Source: Aliidiomarina haloalkalitolerans
GTDB lineage: Bacteria > Pseudomonadota > Gammaproteobacteria > Enterobacterales > Alteromonadaceae
Direction of reading: 5' to 3'
Assembly (NCBI RefSeq): GCF_003987315.1
Contig: NZ_PIPI01000001.1
Location: 1 to 64,000 of the forward strand
Length of the DNA: 64,000 bases
In this document: positions 9,618 to 17,704 of the stretch, piece after piece
Numbering within the stretch: position 1 is the stretch's first letter
Layout of the letters: each line of letters begins with the position of its first letter
Translations under genes and position numbers: made by a program
Notes under the pieces: model-generated
The model's input: only the letters and a program-made list of their open reading frames with translations
Told to the model about the DNA's origin: nothing
The model's database searches: none

Positions 9618-9818
9618 TTTCTATCGTGTGAATTGTTATGTCACGCCGCTGCACACTCTCTTTAGCGATATCACACTGAAACAGAACGATAAAATCCTCT
9701 TTGCTTTAATTCCTCCTTGTTTGTCTGGACTGACCAGTGTTATGGTGCTGCCATTGACTATTTATTTGTGTGCGTGCGCGATTCGTTCGCCGAGCCGCAA
9801 CTCAACGAGGAATCATTC

Positions 9819-10562
9819 ATGTCTGAGCATGTCATTGTCACCGAAGCGAATAAAATCCTGACGGTACAACTTAATCGACCAGAAAAACGCAATGCATTAA
9901 CCCAAGCCATGTACGCGACCATGACGCAAGCTTTGCAAGATGCGAATGCGCGTGATGATATTGCGGCGGTGGTTTTTTCTGGCGCGGGCGACTTATTCTG
10001 CGCGGGTAATGACCTCGGTGATTTTCTGCGTCACGGTGAGCTCAAGCCAGACTCGCCAGTGTTTCAATTTTTACAGACGATTTCGACCGTTGATGTAACG
10101 GTTGTTGCTGCTGTGCAAGGCGCTGCAGTTGGCATTGGAACCACCTTGTTGCTGCATTGTGATTTGGTGTATGCCGCCGAAGGCACCAAGTTTGTGATGC
10201 CATTTGTGGATATGGGCTTGGTACCAGAAGCCGCTTCAAGTCAATTACTGCCAGCTTTGTGTGGGCACTTGAAGGCTGCGGAGTTGTTACTGTTGGCCGA
10301 GACGATCGACGCGCAGAAAGCTTATGAATTCAATATGGTGAATCAGGTTGTGCCGGCATCAGAGCTAGCAGCAACCATCGCAGACGTTAGTGCGCGATTA
10401 GCAGCGAAGCCAGTGCGGTCGTTGCGTTTAAGCAAAAAACTTATGAAAGTTCAGCCGGAAGCCGTACCAGCACGCATTCAGCGCGAGTTAAAATATTTTC
10501 TGACGGTTTTGGCTAGTGCAGAAACTCAGCAAATTATTGCGGCGAAAGCACAGCGTAAATAG
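9819..10562 (+). CDS. Enoyl-CoA hydratase/isomerase family protein
   Basis: A crotonase-fold enzyme acting on 2-enoyl- or 3-enoyl-CoA esters. The ATG at 9819 follows AACGAGG and gives 247 residues; an upstream in-frame extension back to 9717 has no ribosome site and is not part of the gene. The two oxyanion-hole segments FCAGNDL (60-66) and GAAVGIG (101-107) and the acidic GLVPEAASSQLLP (133-145, Glu137) are present. The single glutamate and the PEAASS context resemble the isomerase/PaaG-like side of the family more than classical hydratases. Genes of a full beta-oxidation complex are absent here, so the pathway is not fixed. Confidence 0.88.
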   Translation: MSEHVIVTEANKILTVQLNRPEKRNALTQAMYATMTQALQDANARDDIAAVVFSGAGDLFCAGNDLGDFLRHGELKPDSPVFQFLQTISTVDVTVVAAVQGAAVGIGTTLLLHCDLVYAAEGTKFVMPFVDMGLVPEAASSQLLPALCGHLKAAELLLLAETIDAQKAYEFNMVNQVVPASELAATIADVSARLAAKPVRSLRLSKKLMKVQPEAVPARIQRELKYFLTVLASAETQQIIAAKAQRK

Positions 10563-10594
10563 CCTGTGGGTTTTCACCTAAGCTGGATAAATAG

Positions 10595-10625
10595 AAAAAG
10601 GCAGTTCCAATTGGAACTGCCTTTT
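10595..10625. terminator. Bidirectional terminator between converging genes
   Basis: AAAAAGGCAGTTCC (10595-10608) and GGAACTGCCTTTTT (10612-10625) form a perfect stem with T-runs on both strands. It lies between the enoyl-CoA hydratase gene and the converging FabH-like gene. Confidence 0.93.
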
Positions 10626-10662
10626 TAATGAGGTGTACGGATAACCGTGATTAACTTTCTGC

Positions 10663-11751
10663 TTAAGACTCTGCTTTAGCTGCTGCAGCTTTGGCGCCTT
10701 CGAATAGAGGCAGGATGAGGTCTAAGGCGCTTTGGTTGGCACCTTGTTCCAAGGTCATTTGGTTATTCTGCAGTGGCGTTACGCGCTCGCCCCATTTAAT
10801 CAGACCTGCGCCACAAGTTAAGCCGCCACCGAAGACTGCCGAAATAATCGAGTCACCCGGTTTCACCATGCCGGTTTCGAGCGCTTCGGTATAGGCAATG
10901 GGTAGGGTTGCCGAAGAGGTGTTACCATATTTTTGGATATTCACCATGGTTTTCTCTTCTGGGACTTTACACATCTTCGCTAAGAAATCGATGAGGCGTT
11001 TATTCGCTTGGTGCGGAATAAGTACGTCGATATCGTCAACACTCAAGCCAGTTTCTTGGAACACGGCTTCAACGGCTGCGCTCATGCCTTTCACGGCGCG
11101 CTTGAAGATTTCCTGACCAATAAAGTTGAACGGCATAACGCCATCAAAGTTATACCGGTCGAAACTCATGCCAAAGTCGAGCGACAAGACGTCACGCGCA
11201 TCGGCATCACAACTGACTTTTGATGCTAATAAACCAGCGTGGTTGTCGGAGGCTTCAAGAACCATGGCACCGGCACCGTCACCGAACAACACGGCGCTTT
11301 CGCGCTTGGTCCAGTCGAGGATCCGGGTGAGACGTTCGGCACCAATAATCAGTACTTTTTTGTGCATACCCATGCGAATGCTCGATGTGGCAAAGTGCAT
11401 GGCATAGAAAAAACTACTGCAGGCGGCGTTTAAGTCGAATGCGGCGGCATTTTTTGCGCCAATTTCTTGTTGCACTTTCGACGCCACATTGGGAATGATT
11501 TCGTCGGCAGTACAGGTACCGACGATGATTAAATCGATTTCTAACGGGTCGAGATCAGCAGCAGCCAGCGCATTACGCGCCGCTACAGTAGCTAGGGCCG
11601 AGGTGCCTACTGCACTCACACGCCGCTCTTCAATCCCGGTTCGTGTACGAATCCATTCATCGGAGGTATCTAAAAATGTCGCCAGGTCGTTATTGGTCAT
11701 AACTGCTGGTGGTACACATTTACCCCAACCGGTGATTTCTGCAAATTTCAT
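10663..11751 (-). CDS. Beta-ketoacyl-ACP synthase III-like protein (FabH family)
   Basis: A thiolase-fold condensing enzyme. The catalytic triad is complete: C111 in NAACSSF, H247 in IPHQANKR and N277 in KYGNTSSA. The start MKFAEITGWG at 11751 is preferred over an upstream ATG (11766) because AAGGTAG lies just before it. The resulting 362 residues exceed E. coli FabH (317) by a C-terminal tail of about 35 residues rich in Leu, Ala, Glu and Lys. The gene stands alone, away from plsX/fabD/fabG, so it may be a second KAS III with a special primer or acyl substrate, not the housekeeping FabH (inference). Confidence 0.88.
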   Translation of the reverse strand: MKFAEITGWGKCVPPAVMTNNDLATFLDTSDEWIRTRTGIEERRVSAVGTSALATVAARNALAAADLDPLEIDLIIVGTCTADEIIPNVASKVQQEIGAKNAAAFDLNAACSSFFYAMHFATSSIRMGMHKKVLIIGAERLTRILDWTKRESAVLFGDGAGAMVLEASDNHAGLLASKVSCDADARDVLSLDFGMSFDRYNFDGVMPFNFIGQEIFKRAVKGMSAAVEAVFQETGLSVDDIDVLIPHQANKRLIDFLAKMCKVPEEKTMVNIQKYGNTSSATLPIAYTEALETGMVKPGDSIISAVFGGGLTCGAGLIKWGERVTPLQNNQMTLEQGANQSALDLILPLFEGAKAAAAKAES

Positions 11752-11870
11752 GAACACTACCTTCATTACTTTTGCGCTGATTTAACTGTGCAGCGCGTGA
11801 CTCTTCAGGAACAATCGTATACCTTTATTGCCCATAAGAAAACGAACGAATAGAAAAAAGGACAACTCGA

Positions 11871-12434
11871 ATGCGCCGACTGCTCGCTGTTTGTTTCTCT
11901 GGTTTGCTATTGGCCGGTTGTGCCACTTCTCCGCAAATGCCGGAAACCGTCCAAATCAATCTACCCTTGCGGTTATCCTCACCGACACAACATTTACCGT
12001 TAATTCAATTGCAGGTGCAAGATCAGCGTGGGCAAAGCCATGTATTGCGTGTGGAACATAATCAAGATCATGCAGAGTTTGCCACGACCAACGTCCCTCT
12101 GGCTACTCTGATCAGTGAGGAACTGGCGAAACATTGGCGAATTTCGAGCCAATCTCCGTTGCAATTGACGCTATATATTGAAGATGCACTCATTCGAGTG
12201 CAGCACGTTAATCAAGAATATCAAACAAGCCAAACCATCCGCCTGCGCTTACAGGGGCAGCACCGCAATCATACCATTACGCGGCGATACCAAACTGTCA
12301 TTACGGGAGCGCCGCTGCGGACCGCTGATTACGAACGTTGGCAACGAAGTTTTAATCAAGGTTTAACGGACACGATTCAGCAACTACTGGATGATCCAGA
12401 ACTGCAACAATGGCTGCGCCAACAGTCACAGTAG
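11871..12434 (+). CDS. YajG-like outer-membrane lipoprotein
   Basis: The 187-residue product starts MRRLLAVCFSGLLLAGCATS. LLAGC is a clear lipobox, so after cleavage the cysteine at residue 17 would be lipidated. The body contains LRLSSPTQHLPLIQLQVQDQRGQ and an ending with a GLTDTIQQLLDDPELQQWL helix, as in the YajG family of uncharacterised lipoproteins. AAAGGA precedes the ATG. It is divergent from the FabH-like gene with about 119 bp between starts, which must hold both promoters. The function is unknown. Confidence 0.82.
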   Translation: MRRLLAVCFSGLLLAGCATSPQMPETVQINLPLRLSSPTQHLPLIQLQVQDQRGQSHVLRVEHNQDHAEFATTNVPLATLISEELAKHWRISSQSPLQLTLYIEDALIRVQHVNQEYQTSQTIRLRLQGQHRNHTITRRYQTVITGAPLRTADYERWQRSFNQGLTDTIQQLLDDPELQQWLRQQSQ

Positions 12435-12540
12435 CGACTGTTTAGCGACTTTGTTTAGCGACACTCGCACGCTGAGGTTGACCCTAACAGCCGACTTACT
12501 TCACAGTTACTTTGTATTCAGAAAATGAGTGAGGACATGC

Positions 12541-13152
12541 ATGAAAACATTCTTTATTAGCTTAGTCACCCTGTGCGCTCTTGCATTGAGTAGCGTTGGC
12601 AGTCCTGCCGCAGCGGTTGATATTCAGAAGGACAATCTTTATCCGCGGGTGAAGTTTGTCACCAATAAAGGCGAGATGATTGTTGAGCTAGATCGCTGGC
12701 GCGCACCGGTGACTGTCGATCACTTTTTAACCCATGTGGTGTCAGGTAGCTATGACAGCACCTTATTTCACCGTGTGGTGGACAACTTTGTGGTGCAGGG
12801 CGGTGGTTACAAAACCGATTGGACGCCGTTGCCAGAAGGGGACACAGTGATTAATGAGTCGGGCAATGGGCTACCGAACCGGTTCGGTACTATTGCGATG
12901 GCGCGGCAGCAAGATCCGCATTCAGCGCGTCGCCAGTTTTATTTTAATACCAACGATAACGACAGCTTAAATCCAAATCCTCGCCGTTGGGGCTACGCCG
13001 TGTTTGGGCGGGTGGTCGAGAACGAAGAGTTATTGCGGGAGCTGATGGCGGTTGCAACTGATTTTAACGAAGAAGTTAACTTCCCAGACGTACCGGTCGA
13101 GCCGATCGTTTTAATGCGCGTTGAGTTGTTACCTGAACCACAGGCAGAATAA
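12541..13152 (+). CDS. Periplasmic peptidyl-prolyl cis-trans isomerase, cyclophilin type
   Basis: The protein helps folding of proline-containing exported proteins. From the ATG at 12541 (GAGG six bases upstream) it is 203 residues with a signal peptide of about 26 residues (hydrophobic core, ending SPAAA). Cyclophilin motifs follow: FLTHVVSGSYDSTLFHRVVDNFVVQGGG, IAMARQQDPHSARRQFYFN and GYAVFGRVVE, carrying the active-site Arg, Phe and Gln positions. The next gene, ampG, starts 3 bp after its stop. A similar cyclophilin-ampG pair is plausible in related marine species, though I cannot check it here. Confidence 0.92.
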   Translation: MKTFFISLVTLCALALSSVGSPAAAVDIQKDNLYPRVKFVTNKGEMIVELDRWRAPVTVDHFLTHVVSGSYDSTLFHRVVDNFVVQGGGYKTDWTPLPEGDTVINESGNGLPNRFGTIAMARQQDPHSARRQFYFNTNDNDSLNPNPRRWGYAVFGRVVENEELLRELMAVATDFNEEVNFPDVPVEPIVLMRVELLPEPQAE

Positions 13153-13155
13153 TTA

Positions 13156-14844
13156 GTGTCGAAGCGCAATCCAACAGCGACGCCAGATCCAATCACCGGG
13201 CGTACAGGCGATATCAGTCGAGCGCCAGTCGGTTGGGCGAGCATCTTTCGGTTTTATAGTCAGCGTCGACTGCTGACTATTTTCCTGCTCGGCATGGCCA
13301 GTGGCTATCCGTGGGTGATGATCGGCTCATCGATGACGGCCTGGCTGAACGAAATGGGCTTCACCCGCGCCACCATTGGCTATTTCGGCGCAGTCTTTGC
13401 GGCGTACTCGGTCAACTTTCTGTGGTCGCCTTTGGTTGACCGGATTAAAGTACCGCTGCTGAGCGACTGGCTAGGCCACCGTCGTGGCTGGATTTTGTTT
13501 TGCCAGTTTGGTGTAGCCGCAGCCTGTTTTGGTCTGGCACATATCGACTTTACCGAAAGCTTGCGGTTTGCCGGTATGGTGGCGCTGACCATTGCGATTT
13601 TCTCGGCAACCCAAGACATTGCGATTGATGCTTACCGAATTGATTCGGTCGGTGAGCACGAAGCGCGCGTGCAGTCTGCAGCAGCAGCCATGGCCACAGC
13701 AGGTTGGTGGACGGGCTTTGCAGGCTTGGGAGCGATTCCTTTCTTTTTGACGGACACGTCGGGTACCTCAGCTTTCTTTTTGCAAGGCATGGAATGGGCG
13801 CAAGTGTATCAGTGGCTTGCAGTCGTAATGCTGTTGCTGAGTGCGGGCGTGTGGTTAGCCCAAGAGCCGAAAACCGCGCGCGGCGCAAAACAGCGCGAAG
13901 CGGAATTGCACTATCAGCAAATTGCGGCAGCGCAACCTCGGCAAATGGCGGCATTGATGCTCTTGGCCGTGGCCATGTTGCTGCTCATTATTGCAGCCAT
14001 TAGTGGGCAAGTTGGCGGCGTCGGCTGGTTGTTTTGGCTAGCGCTGATGGTTGCCGCCTTGGTGCCATTGGCAAAAACACTGGTTCGTTTTCAAACGCCG
14101 ACTGCGGGCGCTATCACAACAACGCCAGTTCGGATTAGCCTCGGTCATCGGACGGTGGCATGGTTAGTGGTGACTTTGGTCGAGCCTTTGGCGGAATTTT
14201 TCCGTCGCAACGGCGTGCGCTTTGCACTGTCGATCTTATTGTTCGTGTTGTTGTTTAAAGTTGGTGAAGCGTTTCTCGGGCGCATGTCAATTGTGTTTTA
14301 CCAAGAGGTCGGGTTTACCAATGCTGAGATTGGCTTGTACTCGAAATTGGTGAACTGGTGGGTAACCATTGCTTTTGCGCTGATTGGCTCGTACGTCAAC
14401 ATGCGCATTGGTATTCTCAAAGGCTTGTTTATTGGTGGCAGTGCCATGGCTGCGAGTAACTTACTGTTCTCGGCTTTGGCATTGGTGGGGCCGGATAAAA
14501 CCCTTTTATTGGCTGCGGTAATTACTGACGGTTTTACCTCAGCGTGGTCGACGGTTGCCTTTGTGGCCTTAATTAGTTTAATGGCGAACCGTGCGTTTAC
14601 GGCGACGCAATATGCATTGATGGCCTCAATCGGTACCCTTGGGCGCACGGTTTTGGCGGCATACAGTGGTGTTGTCGTTGACTGGCTCGATGGTAATTGG
14701 GCGGTGTTTTTCCTCCTGACCACCGTCATGGTGATTCCGAGTTTGCTATTCTTATGGTTCATCCGCCGTGATGTGCAGCGCCTTGAAGATGCGAGTCGCG
14801 AGCGGCAAGCGGCATGGGACAAAGAGAATGGGGATTCACTATGA
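13156..14844 (+). CDS. ampG: AmpG-type muropeptide permease
   Basis: Major-facilitator inner-membrane transporter importing anhydromuropeptides for cell-wall recycling. The product is 562 residues with about 14 hydrophobic segments. The N-terminal part has GMASGYPWVMIGSSMTAWL, GYFGAVFAAYSVNFLWSPLVDR and the DIAIDAYRID segment that marks the AmpG family. The start is GTG, 3 bp after the cyclophilin stop. It is longer than E. coli AmpG (491) because of a loop and extra hydrophobic segments around residues 240-330. Its stop overlaps the start of the ketopantoate reductase-like gene (ATGA). Confidence 0.92.
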   Translation: MSKRNPTATPDPITGRTGDISRAPVGWASIFRFYSQRRLLTIFLLGMASGYPWVMIGSSMTAWLNEMGFTRATIGYFGAVFAAYSVNFLWSPLVDRIKVPLLSDWLGHRRGWILFCQFGVAAACFGLAHIDFTESLRFAGMVALTIAIFSATQDIAIDAYRIDSVGEHEARVQSAAAAMATAGWWTGFAGLGAIPFFLTDTSGTSAFFLQGMEWAQVYQWLAVVMLLLSAGVWLAQEPKTARGAKQREAELHYQQIAAAQPRQMAALMLLAVAMLLLIIAAISGQVGGVGWLFWLALMVAALVPLAKTLVRFQTPTAGAITTTPVRISLGHRTVAWLVVTLVEPLAEFFRRNGVRFALSILLFVLLFKVGEAFLGRMSIVFYQEVGFTNAEIGLYSKLVNWWVTIAFALIGSYVNMRIGILKGLFIGGSAMAASNLLFSALALVGPDKTLLLAAVITDGFTSAWSTVAFVALISLMANRAFTATQYALMASIGTLGRTVLAAYSGVVVDWLDGNWAVFFLLTTVMVIPSLLFLWFIRRDVQRLEDASRERQAAWDKENGDSL

Positions 14845-15824
14845 CGCAGTGGGTTGTGGTTGGTACCGGCGCCCTAGGCATGCAGTGGGCGCAAGCTTTG
14901 CATGATAGTGGCGAAGCGGTAAGCCTGTATGTGCGCGACAGCGAGGCTGCTGTGGTGCGCCTGCAAACAACCCAAAATAGCCAAGTACGTGAATTGAGTT
15001 TGCCGCGCTGTCAAAGTGCCAAAGATGCTGGCGCAGACGCAGTTTGGTTACTCTTTGTTAAAGCCTGGCAATTGGAGCCTTTGTTACGGCAGCTACAAGG
15101 TGAAGGGCTTGCCGACGACGCGACTTTGATTGTCAGTCATAATGGCCTTGGCGCCGGCGAAGCGTATCTGGCTCAGCAACCGAATTGGCAGGTGTATGAT
15201 TTGGTAACCACCCATGGTGCTTGGCGGCAGAATCGTTACCATTCGGTGTTAGCGGGATTAGGGCAAAGTTGGATAGGTCGGCGGCAACCGACCGCATGCG
15301 CTGGCACCGAAAGCTCAGCTAGCACTGAAAGCTCAGCTAGCACTGAAAGCTCAGCAGGTTCAGTATCTGGATCAGAACCGCCTCATTGGCTCGACAAGTT
15401 AGCAGCGGCATGGCCACCACTGCAGTGGGACGCAGACATTGAGCAACGGCGCTGGCGCAAATTGGCGGTGAATTGCGCGATTAATCCTTTGGCGACGTTA
15501 GCCGGTGGCGTCAATGGTGTGTTGCGCAGCGAAGAGGCACGGGCGCAGATTCGTGCAATTTGCGAAGAGATCGCAAATGTGAATCCCATGCTCGATGCAG
15601 ACGAGTTAGTTGCCGAAGTGCAGCAAGTGATCCGAGCAACTGCGGGCAATCGCTGTAGTATGCTACAGGATATTGAAGCGCAACGAGCAACCGAAATAGA
15701 TTACCTAAACGGTTATGTGTGCGAACAAGGTCAACAACGGCAGGTTTTTACGCGCGTCAACTGTGAAGTTGCTGAGAGAATTCGTCAGCTTGAGCTGAAA
15801 TCAGGCGTTCGCTCACTTGAGTAA
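14841..15824 (+). CDS. Ketopantoate reductase-like protein (PanE/ApbA family)
   Basis: NADPH-dependent reductase of the 2-dehydropantoate family, which supplies pantoate for coenzyme A. The ATG at 14841 overlaps the ampG stop and gives 327 residues. The dinucleotide fold starts at once with GTGALG (8-13). The C-terminal helical domain holds WRKLAVNCAINPL with the catalytic lysine and later NRCSMLQDIEAQRATEIDYLNG, including the Glu typical of PanE. An insert of about 25 residues, made mostly of Ser, Thr, Glu and Gly, lies between the two domains and contains a tandem repeat. Paralogues with other 2-oxo acid substrates exist, so the symbol is left open. Confidence 0.85.
   Translation: MTQWVVVGTGALGMQWAQALHDSGEAVSLYVRDSEAAVVRLQTTQNSQVRELSLPRCQSAKDAGADAVWLLFVKAWQLEPLLRQLQGEGLADDATLIVSHNGLGAGEAYLAQQPNWQVYDLVTTHGAWRQNRYHSVLAGLGQSWIGRRQPTACAGTESSASTESSASTESSAGSVSGSEPPHWLDKLAAAWPPLQWDADIEQRRWRKLAVNCAINPLATLAGGVNGVLRSEEARAQIRAICEEIANVNPMLDADELVAEVQQVIRATAGNRCSMLQDIEAQRATEIDYLNGYVCEQGQQRQVFTRVNCEVAERIRQLELKSGVRSLE
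15306..15358 (+). repeat. 18-bp tandem repeat inside the panE-like gene
   Basis: Three copies, the last one base short, of an 18-bp unit (ACTGAAAGCTCAGCTAGC and close variants) encode TESSAS repeats in frame. The repeat lies in a loop between conserved domains. Confidence 0.9.
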
Positions 15825-15949
15825 ACTTAACAAAGGTTATACTAATTTGTTAGCTGTTTGTTATTTGATGTGTGTAAAAATGTTACTAGCGATAACTAAC
15901 TTGGTGATTTCCAAAAATAATTCGAATAAGAAAAAAGGAAAACGGTAGT

Positions 15950-17035
15950 ATGAGTAAGAAGTATGACCCAGTGTATTACGGTGACTATTTAGGTTTAGAT
16001 CGCTTATTGTCAGCACAACAGCCGGTCAGCCCTAAATACGGTCCGGAAGCGCATGAAGAAACGCTATTTATCATCGTGCACCAAGCCTATGAACTGTGGT
16101 TTAAGCAGATTATTCATGAGCTACGTTCAATTTTGCGCATCTTTGGCCAAGCAGAAATTGCCGATGAGCAATTGATGACGCTCGTGCACCGGCTGCAGCG
16201 TATTGTCACCATTCAAGAATTACTGAATCAACAGATTAATGTCATGGAAACCATGACGGCGCAGGAGTTTCTCGAGTTTCGAGATTTCTTAGTGCCAGCG
16301 TCTGGATTTCAAAGTATTCAGTTTAAGGAAATCGAAATCTCTTTAGGGGTTAAGCGCGACAAACGGATCGCCTTTGACCAAGCGTCTTTTTATAACCGGA
16401 TTAATGACCAAGACCGCGCGTATCTGGAACAATTAGAAGAGAAACCGGATTTGTTCGCCATGGTGGATGCGTGGCTCGCTCGGATGCCGTTTCTTGAGCA
16501 GGATGACTTTAAGTTCTGGCAACATTATCAAGCGGCCATCGAAAGTCAGATTCAGCATGAAGAGGATATTGTTCGCGAAAATCCGCTGCTGAGTGACGAA
16601 GAAAAAGCGAGCGAACTAAGTGAACTGGCTAGTAGTCGCGCGAATTTTGCTGCGCTGTTTGACCGTGATTTATATACGGCTATGCAAGAAGACGGCCGCG
16701 TTCGGCTGTCACAACGAGCGATGCAAGCCGCTTTGTTTATTCACTTATATCGCGAAGAGCCAGCGTTCAACTTGCCGTATCAAGTACTCAATGCGCTCAC
16801 TGACCTCGACGAAAACCTAACCATTTGGCGTTATCGACATGCCATGATGGTGCAACGTATGCTAGGGTCAAAGATAGGCACAGGCGGTTCGTCAGGGCAT
16901 GATTATCTGAAACGGACAACGGAGAAAAACCGAATTTTTGCTGACTTTATGAACCTGGCGACGTATTTAGTACCGAAGAAGACATTGCCAGAATTACCGC
17001 GTAATGTTCACGCGAGCTTACGACGAGGACGTTAA
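15950..17035 (+). CDS. kynA: Tryptophan 2,3-dioxygenase
   Basis: A heme enzyme that opens the indole ring of tryptophan to N-formylkynurenine, the first step of kynurenine catabolism. The 361 residues include H44 in VHQAYELWFKQIIHEL, the substrate-binding R111 in EFRDFLVPASGFQS, the heme-ligand H297 in WRYRHAMMVQRM, and TGGSSG at 311-316. AAAAGGAAAA precedes the ATG at 15950. No kynureninase or formamidase gene is nearby, so the rest of the pathway must lie elsewhere. Its stop overlaps the start of the next small gene (TAATG), indicating translational coupling. Confidence 0.93.
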   Translation: MSKKYDPVYYGDYLGLDRLLSAQQPVSPKYGPEAHEETLFIIVHQAYELWFKQIIHELRSILRIFGQAEIADEQLMTLVHRLQRIVTIQELLNQQINVMETMTAQEFLEFRDFLVPASGFQSIQFKEIEISLGVKRDKRIAFDQASFYNRINDQDRAYLEQLEEKPDLFAMVDAWLARMPFLEQDDFKFWQHYQAAIESQIQHEEDIVRENPLLSDEEKASELSELASSRANFAALFDRDLYTAMQEDGRVRLSQRAMQAALFIHLYREEPAFNLPYQVLNALTDLDENLTIWRYRHAMMVQRMLGSKIGTGGSSGHDYLKRTTEKNRIFADFMNLATYLVPKKTLPELPRNVHASLRRGR

Positions 17036-17316
17036 TGTTTACTGGAATTGACGAAACCCGAGGAAAAACCGAAGCAGTGTTTGCGCGCTTACGTGAGCGC
17101 GCAGCCCTGTTTCCGCCTGAGTTAACCCATGAGTGGTTTGACCAGGGTTTATTTAAAACCCGCAGCACCCAGGTGATGGATTATTTGGCAGAAGCGGAAA
17201 AAAACGCTCAAGCGTTACATGAATTACGAGCCGACTCGCCGGTGTATGGCTTCATGAATAACGTCGTACAACAACAGCTTAGCGCCTTAGTACAAGCCCT
17301 TTATCGACCCTCCTGA
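17035..17316 (+). CDS. Small protein resembling the N-terminal part of primosomal protein PriC
   Basis: A 93-residue gene coupled to tryptophan 2,3-dioxygenase by a TAATG overlap. The middle, FDQGLFKTRSTQVMDYL followed by AEAEKNAQALHELRAD, resembles the FDxxLFxTRxTxLxxxLDEAxxNLxAL segment of the PriC N-terminal domain. The end, VVQQQLSALVQAL, resembles its last helix. PriC helps reload DnaB at stalled forks and is about 175 residues in E. coli; the C-terminal half is missing here. The match is by eye and moderate. Alternatively it may be an unrelated helical partner of the dioxygenase. Confidence 0.5.
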   Translation: MFTGIDETRGKTEAVFARLRERAALFPPELTHEWFDQGLFKTRSTQVMDYLAEAEKNAQALHELRADSPVYGFMNNVVQQQLSALVQALYRPS

Positions 17317-17704
17317 CTAACATATCTAAAAGCCTCGGCCTAGCGGGCTATTTGCCTGCTGTCGCAAATTCTTTACGATTTATCGACATTTACTTCACGA
17401 TTTCTTCACATAGGTTGCGTAAAAAGGCAAATTTACCCTTGCATACCTTATACGTTTTGATATAGTCAGGTCGTTGAGGGCGTTAAAAGCAGGAAAATTT
17501 GCCACATCTTTGTGACAATTTAACTTCTTTAAAGTTCTCACAGAGTTTGTTACAACCTTGTGTACTTTTGAGTCATCCCGTTCGCGGGGTGTCAGAAAAG
17601 TAAAAAATAGAGCAACAGGAGCCACGAGGCTTCGACCCGTTTACTCGGCATGTGCCAGTAAACTAAACCTAAAAATCACTTAATGTGATCCAGGGAGAAA
17701 CTAC
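17317..17704. other. Intergenic region upstream of the large TonB-dependent receptor
   Basis: These 388 bases are AT-rich and contain no credible gene. They must carry the receptor's promoter and 5' leader. An inverted repeat TCAC-TTAAT-GTGA lies about 20 bases before the receptor start, and CAGGGAG just before the ATG serves as ribosome site. I could not assign a promoter or operator with confidence. Confidence 0.5.

Noticed and set aside
9717-9818. Upstream extension of the enoyl-CoA hydratase gene
   Set aside because: It gives an N-terminus foreign to the family. The ATG at 9819 has a good AACGAGG ribosome site and the correct MSEHVIVTEANKILTVQLNRP-type start.
9583-9861. 92-codon frame overlapping the 4.5S RNA gene
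   Set aside because: It starts inside the structured SRP RNA and has no similarity to known proteins.
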